DNA from: Flaccisagitta enflata
Taxonomy: Eukaryota; Chaetognatha; Sagittoidea; Aphragmophora
Reading direction: 5' to 3'
NCBI GenBank assembly: GCA_965153355.1
Contig: OZ231127.1
Coordinates: 16,120,001-16,184,000 of the forward strand
DNA length: 64,000 nt
Positions within the stretch are counted from its first letter, which is position 1, and every line of letters begins with the position of its first letter. This document shows positions 47,745-59,920 of the stretch, piece after piece. The notes under the pieces were generated by a model. The model was not told the DNA's origin. It was given only the letters and a program-made list of their open reading frames with translations, and did no database searches. Both the position numbers and the translations under genes were made by a program.

Positions 47745-49393
47745 TGTTTCAAAGTTTTATTGTCGGTTGATCAAATACACGTACTTCTTTTCATTGAAAA
47801 ACAAAAACGATGAAAGATCGTAATTAGAAGGCAAAAGGGATGAATTTGAAAACGTAGAAGAATGAACCTGCGTCTTTCTCGAAGGTTCATTGATCTAGTG
47901 GCGACCAAAAATGCGTTTCTTCTCGTTAAATGCGTTTACAGCGTGAACACATATTCAAGAATTTCAACTGTCCCACCACTCCCACGGTGGAGTGAGTGGA
48001 GTGAGTGAGTGAGCCCATGAATGGAGCGAGTAAGTGGAGTGAGTGGTGCGAGCGGTGCGAGCGAACGAACGTAGCGAGCGACCAAGTGGCCCGTTAATAA
48101 CTCGATTGTCCTCCGACTAGAAACGCCCCCTTATTTCTTTTCAACATTAAAAACAGTGATAAATCATATTGAGGAAGAAAAGTTAAAGGAAGAATTTCCA
48201 ATTGTAAAACATTAGACGCGCGCCTTTCTCACGAAGGTTCAATAAACTTGGCTATTCAAAATCCCCTCAATGAGAGAAATAAGTTGGGAGGCGGAGAACA
48301 CAGATGCCATACTGATGATACACGATTGACGCTTTAGATGGTTCCGGGGTAAGGCACTAGGAATTGGGCAGCCAAAATCGATGTCCTGATCGTGGATGAG
48401 TAATGTTAAAGGAAACATTTTGAAGAATGAAAGCAAATGGTTGCCAATGGACGACCACTTGCAGATGCCAAAGGGGAAAACGGTGATCCAAAATAGATGG
48501 AGGAAAAAATTGTTAAAACCAGATCAAAATTGGCATAGGAAAAGAATGAGAAAACAATTTGAAAAACCGGAGATTTTTTTGGGACGAAAGGAAGAGAAAC
48601 GGACAACTTTTTTTTTTTTTAACTTTTTCATTCTTTTCTACCATCATCAGGTACAAAAAGATAAACATGCGAAATTGGCACGCGAATGGATGATTTATTT
48701 TCAATTGTGGTTTTTATTTTGACGGCATTCGAGAAGCGGGTTTGATTCAAAGAAAATCCTTTTCAATCAATTTTTAAGACGCCAGGCATTATCGGAAAAG
48801 AGAAAAACGCCAGGCAATAACAGCAAGAAGTAAAGAGTGAAAAAATTATCAAGGATCACTGCTCCAGTTGCACGAGTCGTCGAAAAGGATATCTGAAATG
48901 GTGATCAACGGATCAACCAACATTGAGGAACCTAGATATAAACTGACTCATGGCAGAATTTCAGCAAGTTCGTTGGGCAAGCAGATTGTAGATCTGTAGA
49001 TGCTGAATAGAAGATTTAATGGCTGGCAGAAAAAAATTTCCAAATGGACCGACGGACGGACCGACGGACGTGATGGCGTTTCAATCAACGGAAGATGGTA
49101 TCTTGCAAATCATTCAAATGTAGTTAAGATATTCTTTATGCACAATCCGAGGGAAAACCGTGGCATCGGCCGTAACCAGTGGCTTTTGATGGGGTTCCCT
49201 CACGCTTAAATAACCCCCGTGACGCAGTCAAACAGCGGCCAAAGAAAGGCCAAAGAGAGGGCAATTGGAGGCCGAAGAGGTGAAGAGGAGATTCTCTCAC
49301 GGTTACGGAGAAGAGACGGAAAATAGTATGATGGATGTCATCTTGTGACAAATTGAGAGAGAGAGAGAGAGAGCCAAGAATAACAGCCTGATA
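47745..49393. other. Upstream region of channel B, no gene recognised
   Basis: Contains two similar segments about 350 bp apart ('gcgtctttctcgaaggttca' near 47870 and 'gcgcctttctcacgaaggttca' near 48220), an irregular GAGT/GAGC tract at 47990-48085, a poly-T tract at 48609, and a (GA)n run at 49355-49372. Small ORFs at 48239-48722 show no recognisable family. Confidence 0.45.
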
Positions 49394-49570
49394 GAACAAG
49401 GCCGGATACACGGCCACCAGTTGCGGACGGCTGGGCAGGGGCGGAAATGCGCGTTTTTCCCACTTTTAAAACTCGAGCGTGACGGACCGACCGACCGACC
49501 AACCGACCGACCAACGGACGGACAAAGCCTCTTATAGAGTTGCGTCAACTTGCGTGTCCGCAACTAAAAA
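49394..49570 (+). mobile_element. Subterminal-repeat/3'-hairpin element, copy 7
   Basis: 'acaaggccggatacacggcc', head word GTTGCGGAC (49420-49428), 'ggctgggcagggg', GACCGACC tract, 'cttatagag', then GTTGCG...GTCCGCAAC (tail word 49556-49564) and TAAAAAG. Head and tail pair 9 of 9 and differ from other copies, where the word is GTCGCGTGC or GATGCGTCC. Confidence 0.8.
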
Positions 49571-49654
49571 GTTACCAAAAACAATTAGTTGATCCATTGA
49601 CATCCCTTACCGCGGAACTCAACTGAGAAATTTGTAGAAGTCCTTAGTTGAGCA

Positions 49655-49908
49655 AAACAAGGTCATTAGACCTAAGTCGCGTGCGTCGGCACTTTCAAAA
49701 AAAGTCAGGGAGACAGACAGGCAGGCAAACTGATTAGCATGATTAAAGACTGACCAACTGACCAACATGTACTTTTTGATTCCTTAGATCCTTTAAAATG
49801 TCTTTAAAACAAGTTTAACACCTTTTAAAGGACTTTGTGACATACGGACGGACGGACGGACCAACGGACCGACGAACTGAAATGTGGTTTATAGAGTCGC
49901 GACTAAAA
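49655..49908 (+). mobile_element. Subterminal-repeat family member, partly decayed
   Basis: 'acaaggtcattagacctaa' with GTCGCGTGCG at the head; 'acggacggacggaccaacgg' and 'tttatagagtcgcgactaaaaa' at the tail. The hairpin is shortened to GTCGCGAC. Region 49909-50476 carries scattered GGAC tracts and no gene. Confidence 0.6.
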
Positions 49909-50476
49909 ACCTGGTGAGTCGTCTAGTGTTTACTCTTTACAACCAACAAACGCGAGCGATATACAATCAGGATGGACGTACGGAGGGACAGATGGACAAA
50001 TGAACGGACGGACGGGTGGAGGGACGGCCGGACGAAAACGCAGTCGGACAGATGTATCAAGGCTTGACATATAAATGCGATGTATTTGAAAAAGAGAAAA
50101 AAAGTATGATGGAGGCCGGAAAAAAACATCTTTTAAAATTTACCCAAACGCTCACATGTCAAAACAGAGCTTCTGCATTAATATTTTTTAAACATTATGG
50201 CTAATATAGCGTGTGACCGCAAAAGACAGTATAATAAACAACAATTACCGTAATTGGAAAGACGGATAGTTTTTTTTTTAAACTTCATGAATCATATGCT
50301 TGTCTATAGCACTTTTTTCTACGTATATTTTGTCATGAAAGAGCTCTTAAAAGGTCAACGCATTGATCATTACTATCTCGTAAAGATGTCCTGTGCAATT
50401 GTGCATTTGATTTACAAATCTACAATTCAGCTAAATGGTATTATATAAAAAGATCACGTTTTATTCATTTCAATTA

Positions 50477-50648
50477 CAGTTACATCCCGCTCAAACAGAT
50501 TTCAAGGGAAAAACAAAATTTATCTGTTATAGGTAAAATTCTGTTGTAATCAATAGGAAATAAAAAGAAACAAGTTAAAGGGACTATGTATTACCTTATA
50601 TAAGTGGAATTCTGTAAGGAGCGGATCCGCTAGAACGGGGTTCATCTT
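50477..50648. mobile_element. Tigger/pogo-like MITE, short copy
   Basis: 'acagttacatcccgctc' at the left and 'gctagaacggggttcatc' at the right are imperfect inverted ends like those of 35437-36203; 'gtggaattctgtaaggagcg' is the usual inner motif. 50649-51240 shows no gene. Confidence 0.6.
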
Positions 50649-51235
50649 TCTGTCCCTACACTTCTTCTCTAGCTGGTCAAGAGAGATATCACGTTTTTTC
50701 ACCCCTTTTCAACACTTCAAGTTTATTCACACGTCAAGAAACATGCAGCGATCAGAAAACAAACATTTGTCGTATGTCCATTAGCAGGTGCCTCGATTAG
50801 GATGAAGATTTTCTTCATTATCTAATATCCTAATAACTTACACATCAGGGGGATGCAACTTTGCGAATTGAACATCTGTAGGTCTTGTTAAACGAATATA
50901 ATACATTGATATCAATGGTTCTTCGCTGTAGCTAAAATTGAATATTTCCATATGGTTGTATATGTGCATTTGTTTAAACAGGGCAATTTAGACAAATTCA
51001 GCAACGAGAACTTGATGTGTTAACTTGAAATGATTTTCGGTTTTCCATTCTTAGCGTTTCTTTTTACATTATTTTCAAAACCAATGCAAAAAAAAGTTAA
51101 TAAACAAAATTTGAAGTGACAAAATTGTGAGGAAACCGTGAAAAGACGCTCTCGTGGCAAGAAAATGAAAGAATTCGTTTTCGTATAGGCGACCCGCGTA
51201 ACCCCTCGTCGTACACATATATCAAAGATTTACTC

Positions 51236-51362
<127 letters not shown>

Positions 51363-51744
51363 CTCTCCTCCGTCTTCCTGATGAAAATTGATTGAGGTTA
51401 AATGTGGTTAAGAAAGACTATCCAGTCACTGCGTTGTCTTTATGTCCCAGTCCTTACCCTTTAAGATTTTTATCACTTTTATCTCATATCCTGGATACTT
51501 TTTTGGGCAAAGTATATCTTTGGCAAGCCTGACAAACCAAGTATTAAACTTTGAAAATATCTCAGTCAATCGACAACCAAATTTTCTTTTCATCAAACCG
51601 TGTTCAGCAGCCGTTACATGACCATCTTCCTTTATGATCTGTCAGTAATGAGCCTACACAATGCAAAAGTTCTCATGAAGTACTACTAGAGGGCCTCTTT
51701 GTTGAATCTTAAGCTCTGATTTTGATAGTAACACATCCAAACAC

Positions 51745-52240
51745 ATACAGTGAAGCACCGCTAGAGCGCACCCGCTATTAAGGCATGCCTGCCTATAAGG
51801 CGTAATACTTGCTGCTCCACACACCCACTATTAGACACCTAGGTTGCCTTTTTGACCCTGAAATGGATAAAGATGGGTTGAGTGGGATAAAGTGGCGTTA
51901 GGTGTTTTTTTCCCATCAGGGTGGAATTTGATGGACTGTGTAGGTGGGTTCAGTGGGATAAAGTGGCGTTAGGTGTTTTTTTCCCATCATGGTGGGATTT
52001 GATGGACTGTGTAGATGGGTTAAGTGGGATAAAGTGGCGTTAGGTGTTTTTTTTTATCAGAGTGGGATTTGATTGACTCTGTTGGTGGGTTGAGTGAGAT
52101 AAAGTGGCGTTAGGTGTTTTTTTTTTTTCATCAGGGTGGGATTTGATGGACTGTGTTGGTGGGTTGAGTGGGATAGAGTGGCATTAGGTGTTTTTTTCTC
52201 ATCAGGGTGGGATTTGATGGACTGTGTGGACGCTACGAGC
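51745..52240. repeat. Minisatellite of about 75 bp, five copies, reverse of the 25-kb array
   Basis: Units contain 'gggataaagtggcgttaggt', 'cccatcagggtgggat' and 'ttgatggactgtgt'; these are reverse complements of the unit at 24950-25285. A Tigger-like end ('acagtgaagcaccgctagagcg') lies just to the left. Confidence 0.85.
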
Positions 52241-52500
52241 TTCATGGGCTGTATCTAGATATATAGTGTTATGGCAGCTTCACTATAAAGCGTAAATTGG
52301 CTCGGTCCCTTGAAATGCGCTCTTGTGAAGTTCAGCGGTATAAACAAATGATAAGTTTGAATAAAAAATCTTCGTTGTGTCCAAGGCCAAGCCATTCATT
52401 TCGACTGAACTTGCATGTTAAATGCTACTTTTATATACTACAGGTACAGGCACAGGTCAATTTCACCGACCGACTTAACAAAGCTGTTGGGCCTCAGAAA

Positions 52501-52546
<46 letters not shown>

Positions 52547-53700
52547 GAAGGCAGACAGACTGAAGGAGATGGAAACGGCCAGACAGACGGAAAAGGATGG
52601 AGGCAGACAAGCAGACAGACAGACACAGACACAGACAGCGACGAACAGACAGACAGAGAGAAAGACAAACATTTCAAACCTGGAACCGCATTTCTACAGA
52701 AGCTAGAAGTCATGTACTAATTTTGAGAGGCTCATGTACTTTTATTGCCTAGCCACCTTATTTAACCTCATTCATATCCGTCCACGAAGCTAAGGCAGTC
52801 AGAAATAGGATACAGGATGTACCAATATCAAACATTTGCAGCAGCTCATTTGTTTTCACCCGGATGGAGATTTCAAGGGTAATGATAAAAGTTAAAAGAT
52901 GATTCAAAGCTGTCATTCATATCCGTCTTTGAAACATCTTTCTTTTCCAGACTAGGTTTGTTTTCGTTTTGATGTGATTTGTGTTATAGCTCAGTGCGAA
53001 TAGTTTTTATCTCTGTTACTTTTCAGCATTGAGTGCCTATTGTTGTTTTCACTATTGTTGTTTACACTATTGTTGTTGACACTACGCTATACTCCATCCT
53101 TCAATCGAAACATATCAAAGTTTCAACTTGTGACAGATTTGAATTTTGTGATCATGTTTTCTTCCATGTATAACAATGCTGACAATGCATCTCAATCCAT
53201 TGTATTGTATGAAATGATCTGGTCTGGTGTAATAGGCTCTGCGAAAAATTTGTCAACTAAAAAAGAAAGTGAATTATTTGAATGAGCAAATCCATAAATG
53301 GAAGGAGTGATCTAGTGACTCGATGTTCTACCGTATGTGAAGAAACCCTGAAAAGTTCGGGGACAAATATTGAGACGGGTTGTGTCAACATTGGTTGTCA
53401 CAGGATGTAAACACTTTTGAAAAGGGCCATTGATTTGTTGACAAGATGCAAGAAACAGGAAACACAATCTTTTTTTTGTTTTGTTTTGATTTGTTTCTTT
53501 TTGGTTTTTGTTTTTTAGTTTTTTCTTTCCAAAGAGAAAAATATCCATTTTCATCTGATTAGTTATCAGGTACCGGGTCACTAATAAAGACATATAAGTA
53601 CCCAGAATCAAGGAGGCCAAAGACCTAGCGCTTACATCCTACCTGTCGCTACCATCAGACCCAATTACAAAGCTTCCTTTAACCAGATACAAGTTCAAAT
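52241..53700. other. Non-coding stretch with GA and GACA microsatellites
   Basis: (GA)n at 52510-52545 followed by 'cagacagac' tracts to 52660. The remaining sequence to 53700 has no recognised gene; the ORF at 53040-53285 has no family resemblance I can name. Confidence 0.45.
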
Positions 53701-53930
53701 ACAAAGCCAGCCAGGTCACGTGCGGGTGGGCAGGGGCAGTGACGAACAGGGCGAAACATACATTTGGGCAGATGCTTTAATGCAAAAACCGCCGGTTCAT
53801 GCCAAAAGAGCTAACTTTGGGCAAACCAGCAGACCGTCAAAAAGACGTATCGTACACAGGAGCAACAATACCGTATACAAGGCCATTAGGCAGTCGCTGG
53901 CGGTCGGGCAGGGGCAGTCCGCAGTCATTC
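53700..53930 (+). mobile_element. Two head fragments of the subterminal-repeat family
   Basis: GTCACGTGCG plus 'ggtgggcaggggcagt' near 53715, and 'caaggccattaggca' with GTCGCTGGCG and 'gtcgggcaggggcagt' near 53880. The 125-codon ORF across them is repeat-derived. 53931-54416 shows nothing else. Confidence 0.6.
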
Positions 53931-54416
53931 GGTTAGGCACTGCCCAATGGGCAGTGTCTACTGTGTTCAGAAATCACTTATTCGGCCGATTCGACGTCAT
54001 GCAGGATTTCGCGTTACGGACTAAACTTCCTTCGGACCTTTGGGCACATCCTCTTATAGAGATGCTGAGCCAGCTGCCAAAAATAGCAGAAAAGTGAATA
54101 ATCGCCGCAAGTGTTAACTTGATACAGATTCGAAAATTAGAGTAGCAACTTTCAGAAATTAGGCTGAATTTCTTAGTTGGCTCGTCGTTGAAATAATTGA
54201 ACCCTAATTTAAACATTTAAACAGGAAAATAAATGATTTGATCCATCATCTAGATGAGTTGATCAAAAACGCGAATTCAGTTCAAGAAAAAGGGTTCTAA
54301 GTCGACAAATATGGACAAGAAGAGAGGAAATTCATTTCGTGATTGAACTCGCCTCGTTTGAGCAGCGGGAATTCAGATGCCAAAGATCTTTATTTTTGCT
54401 CACCGCAACTCTTGTT

Positions 54417-54497
54417 ATTTTTGTTTTTGTTTTTGTTTGTTTGTTTGTTTGTTTGTTTGTTTGTTTGTTTGTTTGTTTGTTTGTTTGTTTGTTTGTG
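54417..54497. repeat. (GTTT)n microsatellite
   Basis: About nineteen GTTT units. A second GTTT array in the same orientation lies at 55068-55134, on the other side of the fold-back element. Confidence 0.95.
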
Positions 54498-54637
54498 TAT
54501 TTGTTCAAATTCAAATTTATGCATCTAGTAAAATAAAAAAAAGCAACATTGCCTGTTCACCTAGCATCAATAAGTTAAACATTCGTCTGTTCAAAACACA
54601 TCCATCAAATCACAAAACTAATACTATTACCCATACA

Positions 54638-55050
54638 CAGTCTATGGACAAAACGAGGAGAGTAGATTTTGCTGATCACCGGTATGATGCTAAGAACTGA
54701 ATGAATTAACGGAAGAACAATTACTACCTGCAGTAATCATTCAAAATGTAGGCTTGTAATTACCTTATAGAAAATGACTGAGGACTGAAAGAAACTATTG
54801 CAAGAACGATTACTACAGATAATAATCGTTCTTCCGTTAGTTTCTTTCAGTCCTAAGTAATTTTTTTCTAGGTAATTAAAAACCTATATTTTGAACACTT
54901 ACTACAGGTATTAACGTTCTTCCATTAATTCTTTCAGTCTTTAGTAAATTTCTATGAGGTAATTAGAAACCTACATTTTAAAATCAACTTCGCCTTAGCA
55001 TCATAACGGTGATCAGCAAAATCTACTCTTCTCGTTTTGTCCATAGACTG
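54638..55050. mobile_element. Almost fully palindromic fold-back MITE, 413 bp
   Basis: CAGTCTATGGACAAAACGAG at the left is mirrored at the right; complementarity runs through 'tagattttgctgatcaccg', 'atgatgctaag' and an inner 'gaacgattactacag'/'aatcgttctt' hairpin. It ends with CAGTC/GACTG; a TA duplication is not clear. Both flanks carry a GTTT microsatellite. Confidence 0.82.
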
Positions 55051-55065
55051 TACATCTCCCGAGAG

Positions 55066-55135
55066 TGCATGTTTGTTTGTTTGTTTGTTTGCTTGTTTGT
55101 TTGTTTGTTTGTTTGTTTGTTTTTTTTTGTTTGCT
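55066..55135. repeat. (GTTT)n microsatellite, second array
   Basis: About sixteen GTTT units with a 'gctt' interruption. From 55140 to 55915 no gene is seen; a Tigger-like 'acagtgagacctcggcataa' end is at 55289. Confidence 0.9.
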
Positions 55136-55929
55136 TTTGAATGAGGCCTTTCAGTCACAACCACAACTTATGTAAGATATCTCATCAGCGTGCCTTATTT
55201 GTAATTAGAAGAAATATCCTTGAAAGTAATCAGCCTAATGACAGAGTTCGAATTGAAAATCCATAGAAACCCACACAAACATCTCAGATACAGTGAGACC
55301 TCGGCATAACGGTCTTGATTGGACAAGACAGTTTTGACCATTGATATGGGGGACTGTTACTGAAGCTGAATCTTACCAAATTGGATGTGGTCACCCGCTT
55401 CCAAAACCCTTCTCAGCATGCAGTTTAGATTAATGAGTCAATGGGCAATGGGCATCGCTGACTATTATAAGAAGATTTTAATCCATCATAACGTATGAAG
55501 GGAGAGGGGGGTGGGGGGTTGGCCAATTAAGTGGGAATTAAGAGAATTATAATCAACCGTTGAGCCAGTCTTGATTTTTACGGTCCATCGATTAAAAGTG
55601 TTTTGAAAAGATCACGTGTTTATAAGTCGTTCACTCTTTTCGTACAGTAACTGTCAAATTTCATTTTTATTTTTCGATGAACAAGAGAAAAAATTCGCTT
55701 GCTATCAATGCTTTATCATTAGCGCTTGCTTGAAACCATAGGAAATATTGCCATTTCAAACCCGGCAGAACGAGTGTAGGCCTTTGAGGTTTTGTTTCCT
55801 CATGATTTCAGTTTATACTATGGTATCTACGTTCCCATGTTAATCAATCTATCTTTCAATCTATCAATCAATCAATCTAACGAGATTGAGCGTGGTTTGA
55901 TTTCAGGTAGATCATAGATCTAGCACTGG

Positions 55930-56190
<261 letters not shown>

Positions 56191-56279
56191 GCTGTCGCCA
56201 AACATGTGAATTGCAGGTGCAATTGACAACATGTTCAGTGAAAATACTTAGCTTTTATTCTGTGATATAAGAAGGGAAG

Positions 56280-59200
56280 AACTGAAAAACATTACCCATA
56301 TTCATTAAGGGGGAGACAAGGGAAGAACAGAGAAACTAAAGCCATATTGATATAGGAGAAGACAAGGGATAGACTGAAAAACTTTACCCATATTCATATA
56401 GGGAAAGACAGAAAAACAGAGAAACAAAAACCATATTGATATAGGAGAAGACAAGGGAAGAACTGGAAAACATTACCCATTAATAGGGAAAGACGAGGAG
56501 AGTGTTGAAAAACATTACCTTTAAATATGGGAAAGACAAGGGAAGAACTGAAAAACATTACTCATATTTGTAAAAAGAAAGACAAAAGAGGAACAGAGAA
56601 ACAAAAGCCATATTGATGTAGGGAAAGACAAGGGAAGAACTGAAAAACATTACCCATATTCATATACGAAAAGACAAAGGAAGAACCAAAAACATTACCT
56701 ATATTTGTATAGGGAAAGACAAGGGAGGAACAGAGAAACAAAAGCCATATTGATGTAGGGAAAAACAAGGGAAGAACTGAAAAACATTACCCATATTCAT
56801 ATAGGGAAAGACAAGGGAACAACTGAAAAACATTACCCATATTTGTCAAGGGAAAAATGAGGGAAGTACAGAAAAATAAGAGCCATATTGATGTACGGAA
56901 AGACAAGAGAAGAACGGGAAAACATTACCCATATTCATATAGGGAAAGACAAGGGAAGGACAGAGAAACAAAAGCCATGTTCTTATAGGGATAAACAAGG
57001 GAAGAACTGGAAAACGTTACCTATATTTATATAAAGAAAGACAAGGAAAAAGTTGAAAAACATTACCTCTATATATATAGAGAAAGACAAGGGAAGAACT
57101 AAAAAACATTACCCATATTCATATCGTGAAAGACAAAGAAAGAACAGAGAAACAAAAGCCAGTAGAATCACTTGTAATTTCATTATGGAGATACAGTGCG
57201 AAAAGCAGAACAAAAGTTTGCCTAAATTTTCGAATCCACTTTGGGAAACATCATCAGAGGCAGAGAGGGGAAGAGAGAGACAGGTATTTATAGGGAAAAG
57301 ACAGACAATTGGGGATTGGAGAGAAAGGGAAAAGAGAGAGCTCAATAAGAGCTGGGCCCCCGCCCCCCCTAGTAACATTCGTTGTCAATCCATAGTATTG
57401 AACACTGGGTTCCAGGCATCAGTTTTGACATAGGCTCCCCAGTCTTCATTCAGTCCCTTGCCTGGGCCACAGTTGGCTTTTTTGATTTCGAATGCTTCCC
57501 ATACTTTAAGATCGTAATTCAATTTCTTTTTGTTTTTGCCGGCCATAGTCTTGATGACCTCGAAGTTGGATTGGTCAAAAGGTTCATCGCAGTGTTGATG
57601 GTGTTGACTGATACCACTATGGGACCATTGTCCTTTTTCTATGGCACGACCATGTTCTCGCCAGCGTGTTTTGCAGCAGCGGGCCGTTTGGCCAATGTAC
57701 ACTTTATTACACTTTTTGCATACATATCTATATATTCCTTTTTTATTCTCAGGGTCAATTTTCGTTTTATTCTTGTTACAAAGTATGTTAGCTAGTTTCG
57801 TGCCCGACTTAAAGCAGGTATTGACGCCAGCCTTGGTGAGAGCACGCTTGATCCGATATGAGAGACCACCTGGTATAAAAGGAATGCAAGCGAAAGGTTT
57901 GTATTCTTCATCCGTGCCATGGTCGTCTTTGAATGGAAGGACGTCAAACAGATTTTCAGGAATGGAATCTGTTTCAGTGCGTTTATCTCTATTGGTATAT
58001 TTATTGCGGTCTTTTTTTTTAGGTTGGGATGTGGTGGGCGGTTTGTATTCAGAGGCAATGGTGGCAAATTTGGCCCTACCGGTGCTTGCACCGGCACCAC
58101 TACCGGTGCTTGCGATGACGATTCGCCAACAGAAACAAAAGCCATTTTCATATAGGGAAAGACAAGGGAAGAACTGAAAAACATTACCTATGTTTATATA
58201 GGGAAAGACTAGGGAAGAACTGTAAAACATTACTCATATTTGTATAGGGAAAGACAAGGGAGGAACAGAGAAACAAAAGCCATATTGATGTAGGGAAAGA
58301 CAAAGGAAGAACTTGAAAACTTTACTCATATTTATACAGGGAAAGACAAGGGAACAACTGAAAAACATTACCCATATTTGTATAGGGAAAAACGAGGGAA
58401 GAACAGAGAAACAAAGGCCATATTGATGTAGGGAAAGACATGGGAAGAACAAAAAAACATTACCCATATTTATAAAGGGAAAGATAAGGAAAGAGTTGAA
58501 AAACATTACCCCTATATATATAGGGAAAGACAAACGAAAAACTGAAAAACATTATCCATATTTGTATAGGGAAAGACAAAGGAGGAACAGAGAAACAAAA
58601 GCCATACTGATGTAGGGAAAGACAAGGGAAGAACTGAAAAACATTACCCATATTTATATAAGGAAAGACAAGGAAAGAGTTGAAAAACATTACCCCTATA
58701 TACATAGGGAAAGACAAGGGAAGAACTGAAAAACATTACCCATATTTGTTTAGGGAAAAACGAGGGAAGAACAGAGAAATAAAAGCCATATTGATGTAGG
58801 GAAAGACATGGGAAGAGGAAAAACATTACTTATATTTATATAGGAAAAGAAAAGGAAAGAGTTGAAAAACATTACCCCTATATATATAGGGAAAGACAAA
58901 GGAAGAACTGAAAAACATCAACCATATTTGTATAGGGAAAGACAAGGGAGGAACAGAGAAATAAAAGCCATATTGATGTAGGGAAAGACAAGGGAAGAAC
59001 TGAAAAACATTACCCATATTTGTATAGGGAAAGACAAGGAAAGAGTTGAAAAACATTACCCCTATATATATAGGGAAAGTTAAGGGAAGAACTGAAAAAC
59101 ATTACCCATATTTGTATAGGGAAAGACAAGGGAAGAACAGAGAAACAAAAGCCATATTGATGTAGGGAAAGACAAGGGAAGAACTGAAAAACATTACCCA

Positions 59201-59460
59201 TATTTGTATAGGGAAAGACAAGGAAAGAGTTGAAAAACATTACCCCTATATATATAGGGAAAGTTAAGGGAAGAACTGAAAAACATTATCCATATTCATA
59301 TAGGGAAAGACAAGGAAAGAACCGAAAAACATTACCCATATTCATATAAGGAAAGACAAGGGAAGGACAGAGAAACAAAAGCCATGTTCTTATAAGAATA
59401 GACAAGGGAAGGACAAGGGAAGGACAAGGGAAAGACAGTGAAAAACAAAACCCTACTTTC
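56280..59460. repeat. Minisatellite of about 60-65 bp units, around 35-45 copies, interrupted by a retroelement
   Basis: The unit is 'agggaaagacaagggaag', 'aactgaaaaacattaccc', 'atattcatat' with variants ('cagagaaacaaaagccat', 'attgatgt'). It covers 56280-57163 and 58137-59450 in the same orientation. ORFs with repeated FPCLSL or YEYG phrases are translations of the repeat. Confidence 0.92.
57163..58136 (-). mobile_element. 5'-truncated Penelope-like element, GIY-YIG endonuclease part
   Basis: On the minus strand a frame runs to a stop at 57385-57387. It holds a basic linker, FIPGGLSYRIKRALTKAGV, then GIYRYVCKKCNKVYIGQTAR, TRWREH and a C-terminal WEAFEIKKA carrying the probable catalytic Glu. 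This is the GIY-YIG nuclease with the CxxC insertion typical of Penelope-like elements. The reverse transcriptase is absent (5' truncation). 'aaacaaaagcca' occurs at both borders (about 57150 and 58135), consistent with a 12-bp target duplication, though this word is also part of the host minisatellite unit. The frame continues upstream into the array by chance; those ~35 residues are not element protein. Confidence 0.88.
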
Positions 59461-59693
59461 AAAGAGAGTGGAAGGAAAAAAAAGGAAAAAAAAAACAGAA
59501 AAACATTTTGTGGAGTTATAGTGAATTGCTTAACGCAATTCACAATCAACGTATATCAAGACGATGATGACACTCCTCGAAGGTGTTGTAGGCGGAAAGG
59601 ACCTTGTTCGTCATTGCATCGGTCAAATCTCTCAGATCAACGATAATTGGACATATTTCGCCAGGAAAAACAGTAGCGTTAGTTGGGTTCCGC

Positions 59694-59766
59694 CGACCGT
59701 GCCCGTGCCATGCCCGTGCCCGTACCCGTGCCCGTGCCCGTGCCCATGCCCGTGCCCGTGCTTCGT
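59694..59766. repeat. 'cccgtg' hexanucleotide repeat
   Basis: About eleven 'cccgtg' units with 'ccatgc' variants. Arg/Ala and Pro/Cys ORFs are artefacts. Confidence 0.85.
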
Positions 59767-59920
59767 CTTCTCGATCTTGCCTCAACTTCTTTCTTTCTCT
59801 CTGCCGATTTCTTCATCTTCGAAATTGGATTCAAATTAATTAGACGTTGACTCGAGGATTTGGCACCTATGATTTCTATGTTTTTGGAGGGAAGTCTTTT
59901 TCGTTTTTTTTTTTCTTTTT

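Noticed and set aside
48239-48722. Pair of overlapping ORFs (65 and 108 aa) as a small gene
   Set aside because: No recognisable domain, no supporting splice structure, and they overlap each other on opposite strands.
53720-54097. 125-aa plus-strand ORF
   Set aside because: It spans two head fragments of the subterminal-repeat family and shows no protein family.
56562-59549. Many ORFs with repeated FPCLSL-type phrases
   Set aside because: Translations of the 60-65-bp minisatellite; frames change as unit length varies.
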